Source of the DNA: Lachnospiraceae bacterium
Lineage (GTDB): Bacteria; Bacillota; Clostridia; Lachnospirales; Lachnospiraceae
Direction: 5' to 3'
Assembly: GCA_900770225.1 (NCBI GenBank)
Contig: CAAGJU010000275.1
Location: forward strand, 1 to 37,057
Length of the DNA stretch: 37,057 nt
Shown here: positions 7,698-14,710 of the stretch, in pieces
Position numbering within the stretch: the first letter of the stretch is position 1
Layout: every line of letters begins with the position of its first letter
Notes under the pieces: generated by a model
What the model saw: only the letters and a program-made list of their open reading frames with translations
Database searches by the model: none
What the model was told of the DNA's origin: nothing
Translations under genes and position numbers: made by a program

Positions 7698-9002
7698 TTA
7701 GGCGAGGAAACCCATGAATTTATCCATGGGAGGAATCGCCTTTCTCCTTTCCAGCAATGCGCCTGCGTTGCAATACTGCACGTTAAATTTGCGATAGCTC
7801 AGCCAACCGTTGTTCACTTTGGCACCGTCAAGTGTGCGAATGCCCATGCCGCCGGAAGCCCTGCGCGCGAATACAAAATACGTATTTCCGGCATACTTCA
7901 CGGAGTCAAATAGCCTGCATCCTTTCACCACATGCGGCGCCTGATTACGCTTGCGAATGCCGCCTTTCAGAATCTTGCTCTTATGAATCTGGCGGTTATG
8001 CCTCCGAACAGCTTTGGCAAAATACCAGACATCATCCGGCACGGCTGTGAAGTACTTGCTGATGACGATAGCGTCGTTGATGTGAGACTTCTCGATGTGA
8101 TACAGATCACGATACAGCTTCGTGATGTATCCATAGGTCCCAGTCACCGGGACACCAAGCTGTGCACGTAGGCTTTCCAGAAGTGTCTTGCGCATGTTAC
8201 CCATGAATGCGGCATCACGCAGAGACTTTGTGCTGCGTTTCGCTTTGCGAGCCGGAAGTGCTTTTGTGCCGGCATGGATTGCCTTATGGCAGTCCTCGCA
8301 CAGCGTAATCAGATTTCCAGGAGCGTTACCTCCGGTCTTGCGTGTTTCCAGATGATGCACATGGAGCTTGACGCCATCCCCGTGTTTGCCGTAGCACTGG
8401 CAGGTGTAGTTATCACGTTTCAGAACATACTGGCGAACGTTGTAGCTGTCGTACATCTCACCGAGCTGGTAATCTATGCCGACAGGAAGCGGTTTGCCTT
8501 CCTCCATTGCTTTCATGCGCTGCGTATCAAACTCTGCGGTCTCCACATGGATTTCCGTGACCGGAAGAATCTGCTGCACATGCTTAATTGCGGTGATGTG
8601 CTCCTGAATCTTCACCTCAACTGATGGCGCCAGCCAGCCTTTGTGCTTGGAATGCACACGATTGTCGAACCGCACTTTGCGATACCGGGTCTTGCGGCTT
8701 CGGCGAGAGCTTCTATTCTGTCGCCGCATAGATATCAGATTTACTACGTCATTGCGAGGCACCAGTTCTTCTGCAAACAGAACCTCTTTTTCTGTTGCGG
8801 CGGCAATACCGACATGCTTACTGCCGGCATCCATGCCAAGTGATACAGGCTGCTTATATCCCGAACTCCCATACAGAAGCCGGATTGTGAAAGGCATCTG
8901 CTTTACAACAACAGCTTTCTGCTGTTTCAGCAGCAGCCTGGCCTTTCTCGGATTACACGGCATCAGCGGATTGCCGTGTTTGTTAAGAACAAAAACTTTC
9001 AT
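7698..9002 (-). CDS. iscB: IscB RNA-guided nuclease (RuvC + HNH)
   Basis: 434 aa, a usual IscB length. Residues 12-15 are the PLMP motif that names the N-terminal domain. RuvC-I follows with D58 (LGMDAGSKHVGIA), an Arg-rich bridge helix at 93-113 (RRQNRSSRRSRK), RuvC-II with E154 (HVETAEFD), an HNH domain at about 190-245 (H216-H217, N230, H239 and a CEDC zinc pair), and RuvC-III with H307 and D310 (HINDAIVI). A C-terminal target-adjacent-motif-binding region ends the protein. All catalytic residues are present, so it should be active. IscB is the ancestor of Cas9 and cuts dsDNA matching a guide in its omega-RNA. The ATG has AAAGGA 8 bases upstream. Neighbours are unrelated operon genes on both sides. 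Confidence 0.95.
   Translation of the reverse strand: MKVFVLNKHGNPLMPCNPRKARLLLKQQKAVVVKQMPFTIRLLYGSSGYKQPVSLGMDAGSKHVGIAAATEKEVLFAEELVPRNDVVNLISMRRQNRSSRRSRKTRYRKVRFDNRVHSKHKGWLAPSVEVKIQEHITAIKHVQQILPVTEIHVETAEFDTQRMKAMEEGKPLPVGIDYQLGEMYDSYNVRQYVLKRDNYTCQCYGKHGDGVKLHVHHLETRKTGGNAPGNLITLCEDCHKAIHAGTKALPARKAKRSTKSLRDAAFMGNMRKTLLESLRAQLGVPVTGTYGYITKLYRDLYHIEKSHINDAIVISKYFTAVPDDVWYFAKAVRRHNRQIHKSKILKGGIRKRNQAPHVVKGCRLFDSVKYAGNTYFVFARRASGGMGIRTLDGAKVNNGWLSYRKFNVQYCNAGALLERRKAIPPMDKFMGFLA
7711..7730. repeat. Right-end hairpin inside iscB
   Basis: CCCATG and CATGGG flank eight bases, forming a perfect six-pair stem within the codons for PPMDKFMG at the IscB C-terminus. Subterminal hairpins of this type mark the right ends of IS200/IS605-group elements, where a transposase recognises single-stranded DNA. 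Confidence 0.55.
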
Positions 9003-9344
9003 AATGCCGTCCTTTCATTAAGTGCCAGATCAATGGCGGAGAACAGATCTCCGCCCGGCATCTGGCTGCCGTAGTGAAGCCGGTAGTCAATCAGCTTCGA
9101 TGCCTTCGCCAATGTTGTCTGAGCTTTTTACATCTGCCGCACCGCTCCTACCCATCAGAGCTTTTAACGACAGACCAGAGAGCCACAGATTAGGCATTAC
9201 GTCCACGGGTCTGATGACAGAGACAACGTAGTACCGTTAACGTGCTTGACTTGCGCAACGATACTGAGGCTATTCAGTCAGTGCTTACGCACTACGGTGT
9301 GAAGCAGTTGAATCTTTTACAATCCAACGCGCTTCAGCCGTGGG
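9003..9344 (-). ncRNA. omega-RNA (HEARO-type) of IscB
   Basis: About 340 bases immediately upstream of iscB hold no credible gene but dense RNA structure, as expected for the guide RNA encoded 5' of iscB. Visible elements: a GNRA (GTAA)-capped AGTGC/GCACT hairpin at 9280-9293; a stacked pair of stems at 9024-9066 (gccagat/atctggc enclosing a perfect eight-pair ggcggaga/tctccgcc) close to the 3' end; and a hairpin at the 5' border near 9330-9350. The 3' end probably lies near 9020, before the iscB ribosome binding site. In known IscB systems the guide is the sequence just outside the left end, here the last codons of the 165-aa gene. Boundaries are approximate. Confidence 0.75.
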
Positions 9345-9842
9345 CTACTGAATCAAAAGCTTGTCGTACTGATGCGAAGACATCAGCGCAGCTTCGGTGT
9401 GAAAATTGCAGTCTTCGAGAAGATCTTCAATTTTCTTCCGAAACCGATTGGCTTTGTGCAGCTTTGCGAGGTTTTTAATATCCCGCGTGCTGAACGCCCA
9501 ACCGATTTCATGAGACAAAGCTTCTCCGTGCCTTACGGAACGCAATGCAGAAGCCCAGTCACGCCGAATTTCCGCATCACGCCAGGCTGTATCGAGCGAC
9601 ACATATTTGCGAATAGCCTCCGGTGTGTCCGTGTGATCAATGATTTCATTGATTTCATCGCGCACAGCTTGCATGTCGTCAGCGCGTTCTAATGCGCTGG
9701 CTATATCGACCTGCAGAATGTTTAACGCCTGGTAAATGTTGGCGTCATTTCGCATCGGCCATTCGCTTCCATAGAAGCGCTTTCCGATCTCCTGCACAGC
9801 CTGATTCACACTGCGACGCAGCTCATCATCCGTGACTGTCAT
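9345..9842 (-). CDS. Hypothetical 165-aa protein, 3' end at IscB border
   Basis: MTVTDDELRRSVNQAVQEIGKRF, mainly helical, soluble, charged. Ribosome binding site AAAGGAG; the start overlaps the preceding stop as ATGA. The TAG stop lies at the left border of the IscB insertion, so the original C-terminus may have been longer and been replaced. No family recognised. It is the last of four small genes linked by overlaps downstream of the primase. By analogy with phage early regions it could be an accessory or anti-host protein, but nothing in the sequence proves this. Confidence 0.7.
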   Translation of the reverse strand: MTVTDDELRRSVNQAVQEIGKRFYGSEWPMRNDANIYQALNILQVDIASALERADDMQAVRDEINEIIDHTDTPEAIRKYVSLDTAWRDAEIRRDWASALRSVRHGEALSHEIGWAFSTRDIKNLAKLHKANRFRKKIEDLLEDCNFHTEAALMSSHQYDKLLIQ

Positions 9843-10114
9843 GCTGATCTCCTTTCCAGCGCAGACACTGCCGCCTGCGCTACAGAAACACGGCTGCGAA
9901 TCGCGGCGCGCGCTGGGGAGTGATCAATCGTGCGATTAATCCACTTCAGCGCAGCATCGAAATCCGCCACCCGTGTAAGCACATACTCAATGACGCCGTA
10001 AAACAGAACCGCCGTGGTATCCTCGCTGACGTCAACGAATGCCGGTATACTGCGGCGGAAGAAATGCTTCTCAATCTTCCGCATGGTCAGCACCATTTCC
10101 AAACTATTATTCAT
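9839..10114 (-). CDS. Hypothetical 91-aa protein
   Basis: MNNSLEMVLTMRKIEKHFFRR, with ribosome binding site AAAGGAG. It overlaps both neighbours by four bases (ATGA), the classical signature of translational coupling. Helical, slightly basic at the ends, with no signal peptide. No family recognised. Confidence 0.7.
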   Translation of the reverse strand: MNNSLEMVLTMRKIEKHFFRRSIPAFVDVSEDTTAVLFYGVIEYVLTRVADFDAALKWINRTIDHSPARAAIRSRVSVAQAAVSALERRSA

Positions 10115-10425
10115 GACTTTCTCCTTTCACTGGCGAACAGCATCTGTCCGGCGCGTTTTACTAATTCTTCCCGATGCACTGAATTCGTCTCGAAATCTGA
10201 TAACGGATCGTCATCATCGAGATACTCTTCCAGCAGATCGTGATGATCCTCGGCGAACTCCGCAAACGTTTCTGCGGTGAAGTAAAGGCCGTCCCAAGAT
10301 TCGGCGGCCTTATCTTCGAGATCAATTGTTTCGCCGGTCACAGCATCCTCCACCATATCGTCCTGAAATTCAGGATCATATGGCGCGTAATACTGCTCAG
10401 CGAGTGCATCAATATTAACCGTCAT
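10111..10425 (-). CDS. Hypothetical acidic 104-aa protein
   Basis: Begins MTVNIDALAEQYYAPYDPEF. The start at 10425 was chosen because AAGGAG lies about ten bases upstream and the ATG overlaps the preceding TGA. Extremely acidic in the middle (HHDLLEEYLDDDDPLSDFE), which is a feature of DNA-mimic and inhibitor proteins but not diagnostic. No domain recognised. Confidence 0.7.
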   Translation of the reverse strand: MTVNIDALAEQYYAPYDPEFQDDMVEDAVTGETIDLEDKAAESWDGLYFTAETFAEFAEDHHDLLEEYLDDDDPLSDFETNSVHREELVKRAGQMLFASERRKS

Positions 10426-10754
10426 TGTGCCGCACTCCTTTCTGTGCGCAATGCATAGAGCATCGCTAACGTTCCGTCCTCGTCGTAGATCTTCAGAAAT
10501 CTTCCGGGCGAGACGCTGTATACGCTGTACACAACCCGCTTCCCGCGAATATCCAGATTGCGATGAGTGCCGAAGGTGATGCTGTTCGTACCAACCTTCG
10601 TAATGCGCTGCCACTTCGATGTGGAGGAATAGTCCTCTCCATGCATACGAATGCACTTTGCGATCATTCCAGCGCGCACATCTTCTTTCAGCGCTGTCTT
10701 ACCGCGACGAATTTCCTCATTCGCCGTCGTCAATACTTCGCAAGTGTTATCCAT
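10422..10754 (-). CDS. Hypothetical 110-aa protein
   Basis: MDNTCEVLTTANEEIRRGKTAL, with ribosome binding site AAGGAGG. The N-terminal third is helical and the rest looks like beta strands (NSITFGTHRNLDIRGKRVVYSVYS). Soluble, unassigned. It overlaps the 68-aa membrane protein gene by 25 bases and the next gene by four. Confidence 0.65.
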   Translation of the reverse strand: MDNTCEVLTTANEEIRRGKTALKEDVRAGMIAKCIRMHGEDYSSTSKWQRITKVGTNSITFGTHRNLDIRGKRVVYSVYSVSPGRFLKIYDEDGTLAMLYALRTERSAAQ

Positions 10755-10936
10755 GCGAAAATACCTCCTTCCTGCGCTTCCTGAATCTCAACAGCGCTGG
10801 GCGGATCGAGCTTGTAGCTCGTCTGCAGTACTGCACACGCCATCGCGTACATTGCAGCAGTTGCAATGACTGCCGCGAAAATCGTATTAAGCGTTACCCG
10901 CACCCACTTCCGCAGGCGCAACTTCTTCTTTTTCAT
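10730..10936 (-). CDS. Small single-pass membrane protein
   Basis: 68 aa starting MKKKKLRLRKWVRVTLNTIFAAV: a strongly basic N-terminus, one TM helix (about 13-34), then an acidic tail. It could also be read as a signal-anchored secreted peptide. The start overlaps the end of the primase gene by 50 bases. The ribosome binding site AAGGAG lies just before a GCTCC that can pair with it, so translation may be tuned by a small hairpin. No family recognised. Confidence 0.6.
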   Translation of the reverse strand: MKKKKLRLRKWVRVTLNTIFAAVIATAAMYAMACAVLQTSYKLDPPSAVEIQEAQEGGIFAWITLAKY

Positions 10937-12533
10937 AGGAGCTTTTCTCCTTTTCTCCTTTTCTATGCAGCAGGTAGTCGTCGATTCCCTTGTACTGCTC
11001 ATCCCAGAGCAGAATCCGCGAGTAACATTCCGGCATACCTGCGCGACTGATAAAGATGTACGGTTTCGCTGATGACTGCGCTTTACGTACAAGCGCTTCA
11101 GCATATTTCCGTACCGTGAGCGCATCATCTGCGCTGAGATTCATTCCGCGCGTAGCGCATTCAGCCAGCTTTGCGCAATCTGTCGGATCGAACTTGATCT
11201 TGCGAGCAAGCAGATCGACTAGCACATCTCTGACCTTTGCGCCATCGCCGGTTTTCAGCGCGAGCGGATGTTCTGCGCAGATATCAGCGAGAAATGCCTT
11301 ATTCAGTGCATGCGCTACCAGCTTCGCCTGCTTGTGACCGAAATCGCTTTCCGTGAAGACAAGCGGATATCCGGCAGCGCAGAGCTTTTGTACGAGCTTC
11401 AGCAGCGCGCTCATGACGTGGACGTTCGTAAACATATCCATGTCAAAGCACACGTTGATGCGCTTCGTACCGCCCTGCTTGCACCATGCCAGCGCATCTG
11501 GAATGCACCGCTGCATGTTGACGCCGAGGATTCCCATAAAGGACTGGCCGGACAGCGCTGCCGCCACGTCAGCCTTCAGGCAGCCTTCGGTAATGCAGAC
11601 GGCTTCGGGAGACTTACCGTTCTTGAAATCGAATCCATCACCAACGAAGTGGATGTTTTCGATATCCGAGCAGCCACAGCCTTCCTTTTCGTTTCCCGAT
11701 GAGTAGTAGGAATACTTCGGAGGCGTATCAAGCTCGATAGGCTTGACCGCAGCAAGCTGTTCCTTGGTAGGAACTCCGCCCTGACGACAGACTTCATCGA
11801 TCACGGCTTTAGCTTTCTGCTGACGCTCCTTTTCTTCCTTGCGTGCCTTCTTCTCAAGCGACGTCTGATCATTTCTGATCTGGAATCCGCTGATTTCCCC
11901 GTTGTGCCATACAACCGGGATCATGATTCCTCCGCGGCTGCGCTTCACAAGGGTTGCATTATTGCCAATTCCGACAACGCCGGGAATCTGCCAGTGTTCA
12001 TCCGAGTACTTAACGATCTCGTAGAACGCCGCAGACTTCGTACCCGCTGTCTGCGCCAGCAGCTTGCGCCCGACCATCGGAACGCTGATAAAGCGGTATT
12101 TCGCAATATCGGCATCCGTGAGTCCGCGCGCATGCAGGTCTTCCCGGTGCTTTTCCGCTAGATCGCCACCCTGAAGCATCAGATCGTAGAAGGCGCTGCG
12201 GATTCCGATTGGAGCCGGAACCAGCGTTTCTTCTGCTTCTTTTGCGACAGAAATGGCTTTCTCACGTTCTTCGCGCGGGAGGTTGTAGTACGCCTTCTTC
12301 AGGTCCGCATACGCCTCCTTCGTGGACATGCCGGTTAATTCGGCATGGAAGGTCACTGTATTAAACCCGCGGTCGCACTTATTGCAGTGCCCGACGGATC
12401 CGATAAAGTTGAACTTCTTATGTCCGCCGCAGAACGGGCAGTCCATATCGTGAGCGCCGATGCGTCCACTTTTGTAAATCTTTGCTTGCGGTAAATCGAT
12501 CTTCACCGCAAGCTCAAACGGAAAATTCGACAT
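10887..12533 (-). CDS. Primase-like protein (CHC2 zinc finger + Toprim)
   Basis: 548 aa. Residues 33-55 form a DnaG-type zinc ribbon (CPFCGGHKKFNF...HCNKC) followed by the FNTVTFHAELTGMSTKEA helix typical of CHC2 domains. A middle domain follows, and around 310-400 comes a Toprim fold: the Glu motif in AVCITEGCLKADVAAAL and the DxD motif in RINVCFDMDMFTN, as in the DUF3854/Toprim-N proteins of phages and plasmids. No helicase P-loop is visible, so this is a primase without a fused helicase. It would make primers for element replication. Its ATG has no adjacent ribosome binding site; see the hairpin at 12544-12566. It lies directly behind the annealing-protein gene. Confidence 0.85.
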   Translation of the reverse strand: MSNFPFELAVKIDLPQAKIYKSGRIGAHDMDCPFCGGHKKFNFIGSVGHCNKCDRGFNTVTFHAELTGMSTKEAYADLKKAYYNLPREEREKAISVAKEAEETLVPAPIGIRSAFYDLMLQGGDLAEKHREDLHARGLTDADIAKYRFISVPMVGRKLLAQTAGTKSAAFYEIVKYSDEHWQIPGVVGIGNNATLVKRSRGGIMIPVVWHNGEISGFQIRNDQTSLEKKARKEEKERQQKAKAVIDEVCRQGGVPTKEQLAAVKPIELDTPPKYSYYSSGNEKEGCGCSDIENIHFVGDGFDFKNGKSPEAVCITEGCLKADVAAALSGQSFMGILGVNMQRCIPDALAWCKQGGTKRINVCFDMDMFTNVHVMSALLKLVQKLCAAGYPLVFTESDFGHKQAKLVAHALNKAFLADICAEHPLALKTGDGAKVRDVLVDLLARKIKFDPTDCAKLAECATRGMNLSADDALTVRKYAEALVRKAQSSAKPYIFISRAGMPECYSRILLWDEQYKGIDDYLLHRKGEKEKSSYEKEEVAPAEVGAGNA

Positions 12534-12543
12534 TTGAAAATTG

Positions 12544-12566
12544 GGGCGCCGAATCTCACGGCGCCC
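12544..12566 (-). promoter_or_regulatory. Hairpin between ribosome binding site and primase start
   Basis: GGGCGCCG and CGGCGCCC form a perfect eight-pair stem with a seven-base loop. AAAGGAGAG lies just 5' of it (around 12569-12576) and the primase ATG 10 bases 3' of it. Read linearly, the ribosome binding site is 36 bases from the ATG; with the hairpin folded the gap shrinks to about 13. It could also act as a weak terminator after the SSAP gene. Confidence 0.55.
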
Positions 12567-12586
12567 GCTCTCCTTTCCTTCTCATA

Positions 12587-13531
12587 TCAATTCATCGCTG
12601 CCGCCGGATACTGGATCTGTCCGCTGTTGAGTGCTTTCATCACCATCAGCGCAGCAGCACGTACCTCCGGCGTCTGACTGCCCAGCATCTTGGCAAGCTG
12701 CGTCTGCGACTTATTGCGATTCCGACTCTTCGTAACGAAATCGCCAAGTCTGTACGCCTTGCCGTCGACAGCTACCTGCGTATCCATCGCCTGCTGAAGG
12801 GCAATCGGATCTACAGGCTCATCCGGTTCTTCCTGCGGATTCGGATCAAACTCTTCCTCCGCTGGATCGTCCGGTGCTGCCTGCGCAGGCATTGTCTGAA
12901 CAGGCGGCGCCTGAACAGGCTGCGCATTCTGGCCCTGCTGTACCGGAGGTTCCTCCATCTCTGGCGGCACGTCCTGCATCTCCGCATCCGGCTGAACAAA
13001 CTCAGCATCTGGCGTGTCCTCACCGGCATACACCGTGAGTCCAAGCCCGAAGATCGCCATGTTCTTTACAAGACAGCGCATAATCGTCTTGTTAAGAAGC
13101 GTCGTACTGAAGGGCGGAACCTCATAAGACGAAAAACGGGTCTGTACCGTATATCCATCCTTACGAACCGATGCATTGTGGGAATCCATCACTGGAAGCC
13201 ACATCCTGTACGTCTGCCCTTCCAGAGTCAGTTCCGTCCAGACCATATAACCGGCGCTGCCGATCACCTGGAATGGATAGCCATGCTCCGTTTCTACTCC
13301 GTGCTCATCGAACTCGATGATGCGGTAAGATGCGCTCGGGTAGAGCTTCTTAATCTCCGCCCATGCCCATGCCCAGCTGAGGTAGCTCAGTTCCGGTCCG
13401 CGTCTGTCGCCGCTCGGCTTCTTTTCAAGCCGGCCTGAGACATCGACTGCGTACAGCGTCTTGAAAATTGACGCTGCAGTGTTCCGCTCGCTGCGTTTCT
13501 CTGCTGCCCTTTCGGTTGTTTTCTCTGCCAT
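12587..13531 (-). CDS. DUF1071-type single-strand annealing protein
   Basis: About 314 aa. The N-terminal half carries the DUF1071 signature: YLSWAWAWAEIKKLYPSA, a later LPVMDSHN, TLLNKTIMRCLVKNMAIFGLGL, and YAGEDTP. This family groups with phage recombinases (RecT/Erf-like annealing proteins) that pair complementary single strands during recombination and replication. The C-terminal part begins with a long Pro/Gln/Glu linker and ends in a short helical tail. Two ATGs (13534, 13531) follow AAAGGAGA; I chose the second for spacing. The frame is open to 13669 but lacks another good start. It is the first large gene after promoter P1, with the primase directly behind. Confidence 0.85.
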   Translation of the reverse strand: MAEKTTERAAEKRSERNTAASIFKTLYAVDVSGRLEKKPSGDRRGPELSYLSWAWAWAEIKKLYPSASYRIIEFDEHGVETEHGYPFQVIGSAGYMVWTELTLEGQTYRMWLPVMDSHNASVRKDGYTVQTRFSSYEVPPFSTTLLNKTIMRCLVKNMAIFGLGLTVYAGEDTPDAEFVQPDAEMQDVPPEMEEPPVQQGQNAQPVQAPPVQTMPAQAAPDDPAEEEFDPNPQEEPDEPVDPIALQQAMDTQVAVDGKAYRLGDFVTKSRNRNKSQTQLAKMLGSQTPEVRAAALMVMKALNSGQIQYPAAAMN

Positions 13532-13605
13532 CATTTCTCCTTTCCGGCGTTGTTTGCGCCCATAGCAGAAAGAAAAAGTGCCTTCTTGTAATCGCCTCTG
13601 CGCAT
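13531..13605 (-). CDS. Possible 24-aa leader peptide before the SSAP gene
   Basis: MRRGDYKKALFLSAMGANNA plus four residues. Its ATG overlaps the stop of the preceding mini-frame (TGATG) and its TGA overlaps the SSAP start (ATGATG). This chain of overlaps is what coupling would look like, but the frame is short and could be chance. Confidence 0.3.
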   Translation of the reverse strand: MRRGDYKKALFLSAMGANNAGKEK

Positions 13606-13715
13606 CAGGCATTACCGAAGACACGTACGTGAGATATCGCTTTCGCAACATCCGTGTAATCAGATACATTTGCCTGCCAATCAGCGCTTACGATGCTGAA
13701 ATATGGCTGAAGCAT
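13605..13715 (-). CDS. Possible 36-aa leader peptide after P1
   Basis: MLQPYFSIVSADWQANVSDY and 16 more residues, starting about 60 bases after the predicted P1 start site, with GGAG three bases before the ATG. An in-frame ATG lies three codons upstream (13724). The composition is protein-like. It is followed by the 24-aa frame and then the SSAP gene. Not conserved visibly at P2 or P3. Confidence 0.35.
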   Translation of the reverse strand: MLQPYFSIVSADWQANVSDYTDVAKAISHVRVFGNA

Positions 13716-13763
13716 GCGCTCCATTGCGATTCACGATTCAAAGACCGTCGCACAAGACAAAGA

Positions 13764-13806
13764 AATATCTGATATTCATATTATAGCTTTTAATTTGCGA
13801 ATTGCA
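13764..13806 (-). promoter_or_regulatory. Promoter P1 of the replication operon
   Basis: On the minus strand: TATGCA and the near-palindrome TGCAATTCGCA (13796-13806), ten bases, TATAAT (13780-13785), then the perfect palindrome AATATC-A-GATATT (13764-13776) centred on the expected start site. The same three elements with identical spacing occur at P2 (20389-20429) and P3 (35874-35916). The -35 position (TATGCA) is far from the TTGACA consensus, so an activator or a special sigma factor may be needed, and the two palindromes look like regulator sites. Confidence 0.75.
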
Positions 13807-14678
13807 TAGGCTAGCGGACGTTAAGCAATATCGCGGAGCGCATATCGCCCATGTGCGAAATTAGCGCCGAAATAGGGAATAGTGCATAGTATTGGCGCGT
13901 ACATCGGCCCTGTCCGGCGCGGGCATCACCTCTGCGCATGGTGCATCGCGCATACCCGCATTGCACACCGTAGCGCGGTTGCTGTCGCTGCGCATTGGTT
14001 GTCGTCGCGCCTGCGGCGCTCCTCCGGTGGTGCGCGCGGCGCGCAGATCACGCCTAGCGCCATATTGCGCAGTCACCTCTGTAGCGCTCTCTGGCGCGAT
14101 TATCACATTTGCGCTCTGGTGACGTGGTATCTCCAGTGGCGCATTCATGGCGCGTACTGACGCTATTGCGCAGAACGTCAGCGCAGTTATCAGGATTGCG
14201 CCACGGGGCGCGCACAAGTCGCCAGCGCATATGCCGCGCGTGACATGCATGGCGCTGTTGCGCGCAGATCATCACTCTGTGCATCGCGCTATCGTCGGGA
14301 CGCGCGCCGTCCCGGATGCGCTAATCTTGATATCGCGCAGTACTGTGGGCGCGTAGGTATTTGTCAGCGCGTATGAAGCGCAAAACGGGTCGTATCGCGC
14401 CGCGCATCCACCGATGTACGCGCGCCAACGCAAGTCTTCGTTTTAGGCGCCTGGCGCGCCAAATGCGTGGCTTTAGCGCGTCCGTGAGGCGCAATACATA
14501 CTCGCGCGCATCGAGGCGCTGGTGGCTCCTGTGAGCGCCACAGAGAGGCTTTGAGCGTACGGATAGTGCTATATGAATCAGCGCAAAGCAATAAGCGCAG
14601 AACGCAATATCGCGCACCGATATGTGCACCGCCGATGACCGCGTACCGGGACGAAAATCGACCCGAAAAAGGCAAAAG
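13807..14678. other. GCGC-dense non-coding region
   Basis: About 870 bases between P1 and the terminator of the 512-aa gene contain no gene I can support: the frames on both strands are short, lack ribosome binding sites and have compositionally biased translations. By hand count there are roughly 50 GCGC tetramers between 13839 and 14613, where base composition alone would give about five, mostly within AGCGC, TGCGCA, GGCGC or CGCGC. There is no fixed period and no long direct repeat. Candidates are a replication origin, a partition or centromere-like site, or a methylation-dense control region; none is proven. Confidence 0.7.
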
Positions 14679-14701
14679 AAAAACCGCACCCGAAGGTGCG
14701 G
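14679..14701 (-). terminator. Intrinsic terminator
   Basis: CCGCACC, loop TTCG, GGTGCGG, then TTTTT on the minus strand: a stem with a stable UUCG-type tetraloop, 9 bases behind the stop of the 512-aa gene. Confidence 0.9.
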
Positions 14702-14710
14702 CATATTGCG

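Larger units (their letters stand above)
7692..9350 (-). mobile_element. IscB insertion (IS200/IS605-group-like, no TnpA)
   Basis: A unit of about 1.65 kb consisting of an omega-RNA region followed by iscB interrupts a run of otherwise overlapping small genes. The right end carries a perfect CCCATG/CATGGG hairpin (7711-7730) inside the last codons of iscB. The left end carries an imperfect hairpin beginning at the TTCAG/CTGAA repeats near 9330-9354. No TnpA transposase is present, as is usual for isolated IscB copies that are moved in trans. Exact borders are estimates. The left border falls at the TAG stop of the 165-aa gene and the right border just before the 64-aa gene. Confidence 0.7.

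Noticed and set aside
7698..9002. TnpB or small Cas9 instead of IscB
   Set aside because: TnpB lacks an HNH domain, and Cas9 has a REC lobe and a length over 900 aa; the PLMP start, bridge helix and HNH insert at 434 aa fit IscB.
12482..13438. 318-codon plus-strand frame rich in Arg and Leu
   Set aside because: Antisense to the SSAP gene; composition reflects the opposite strand of a Pro/Gln/Glu-rich coding region.
13861..14704. Several overlapping frames in the GCGC-dense region
   Set aside because: Frames exist on both strands at the same places, lack ribosome binding sites and are Arg/Ala/Cys/His-rich, as expected from GCGC repetition.
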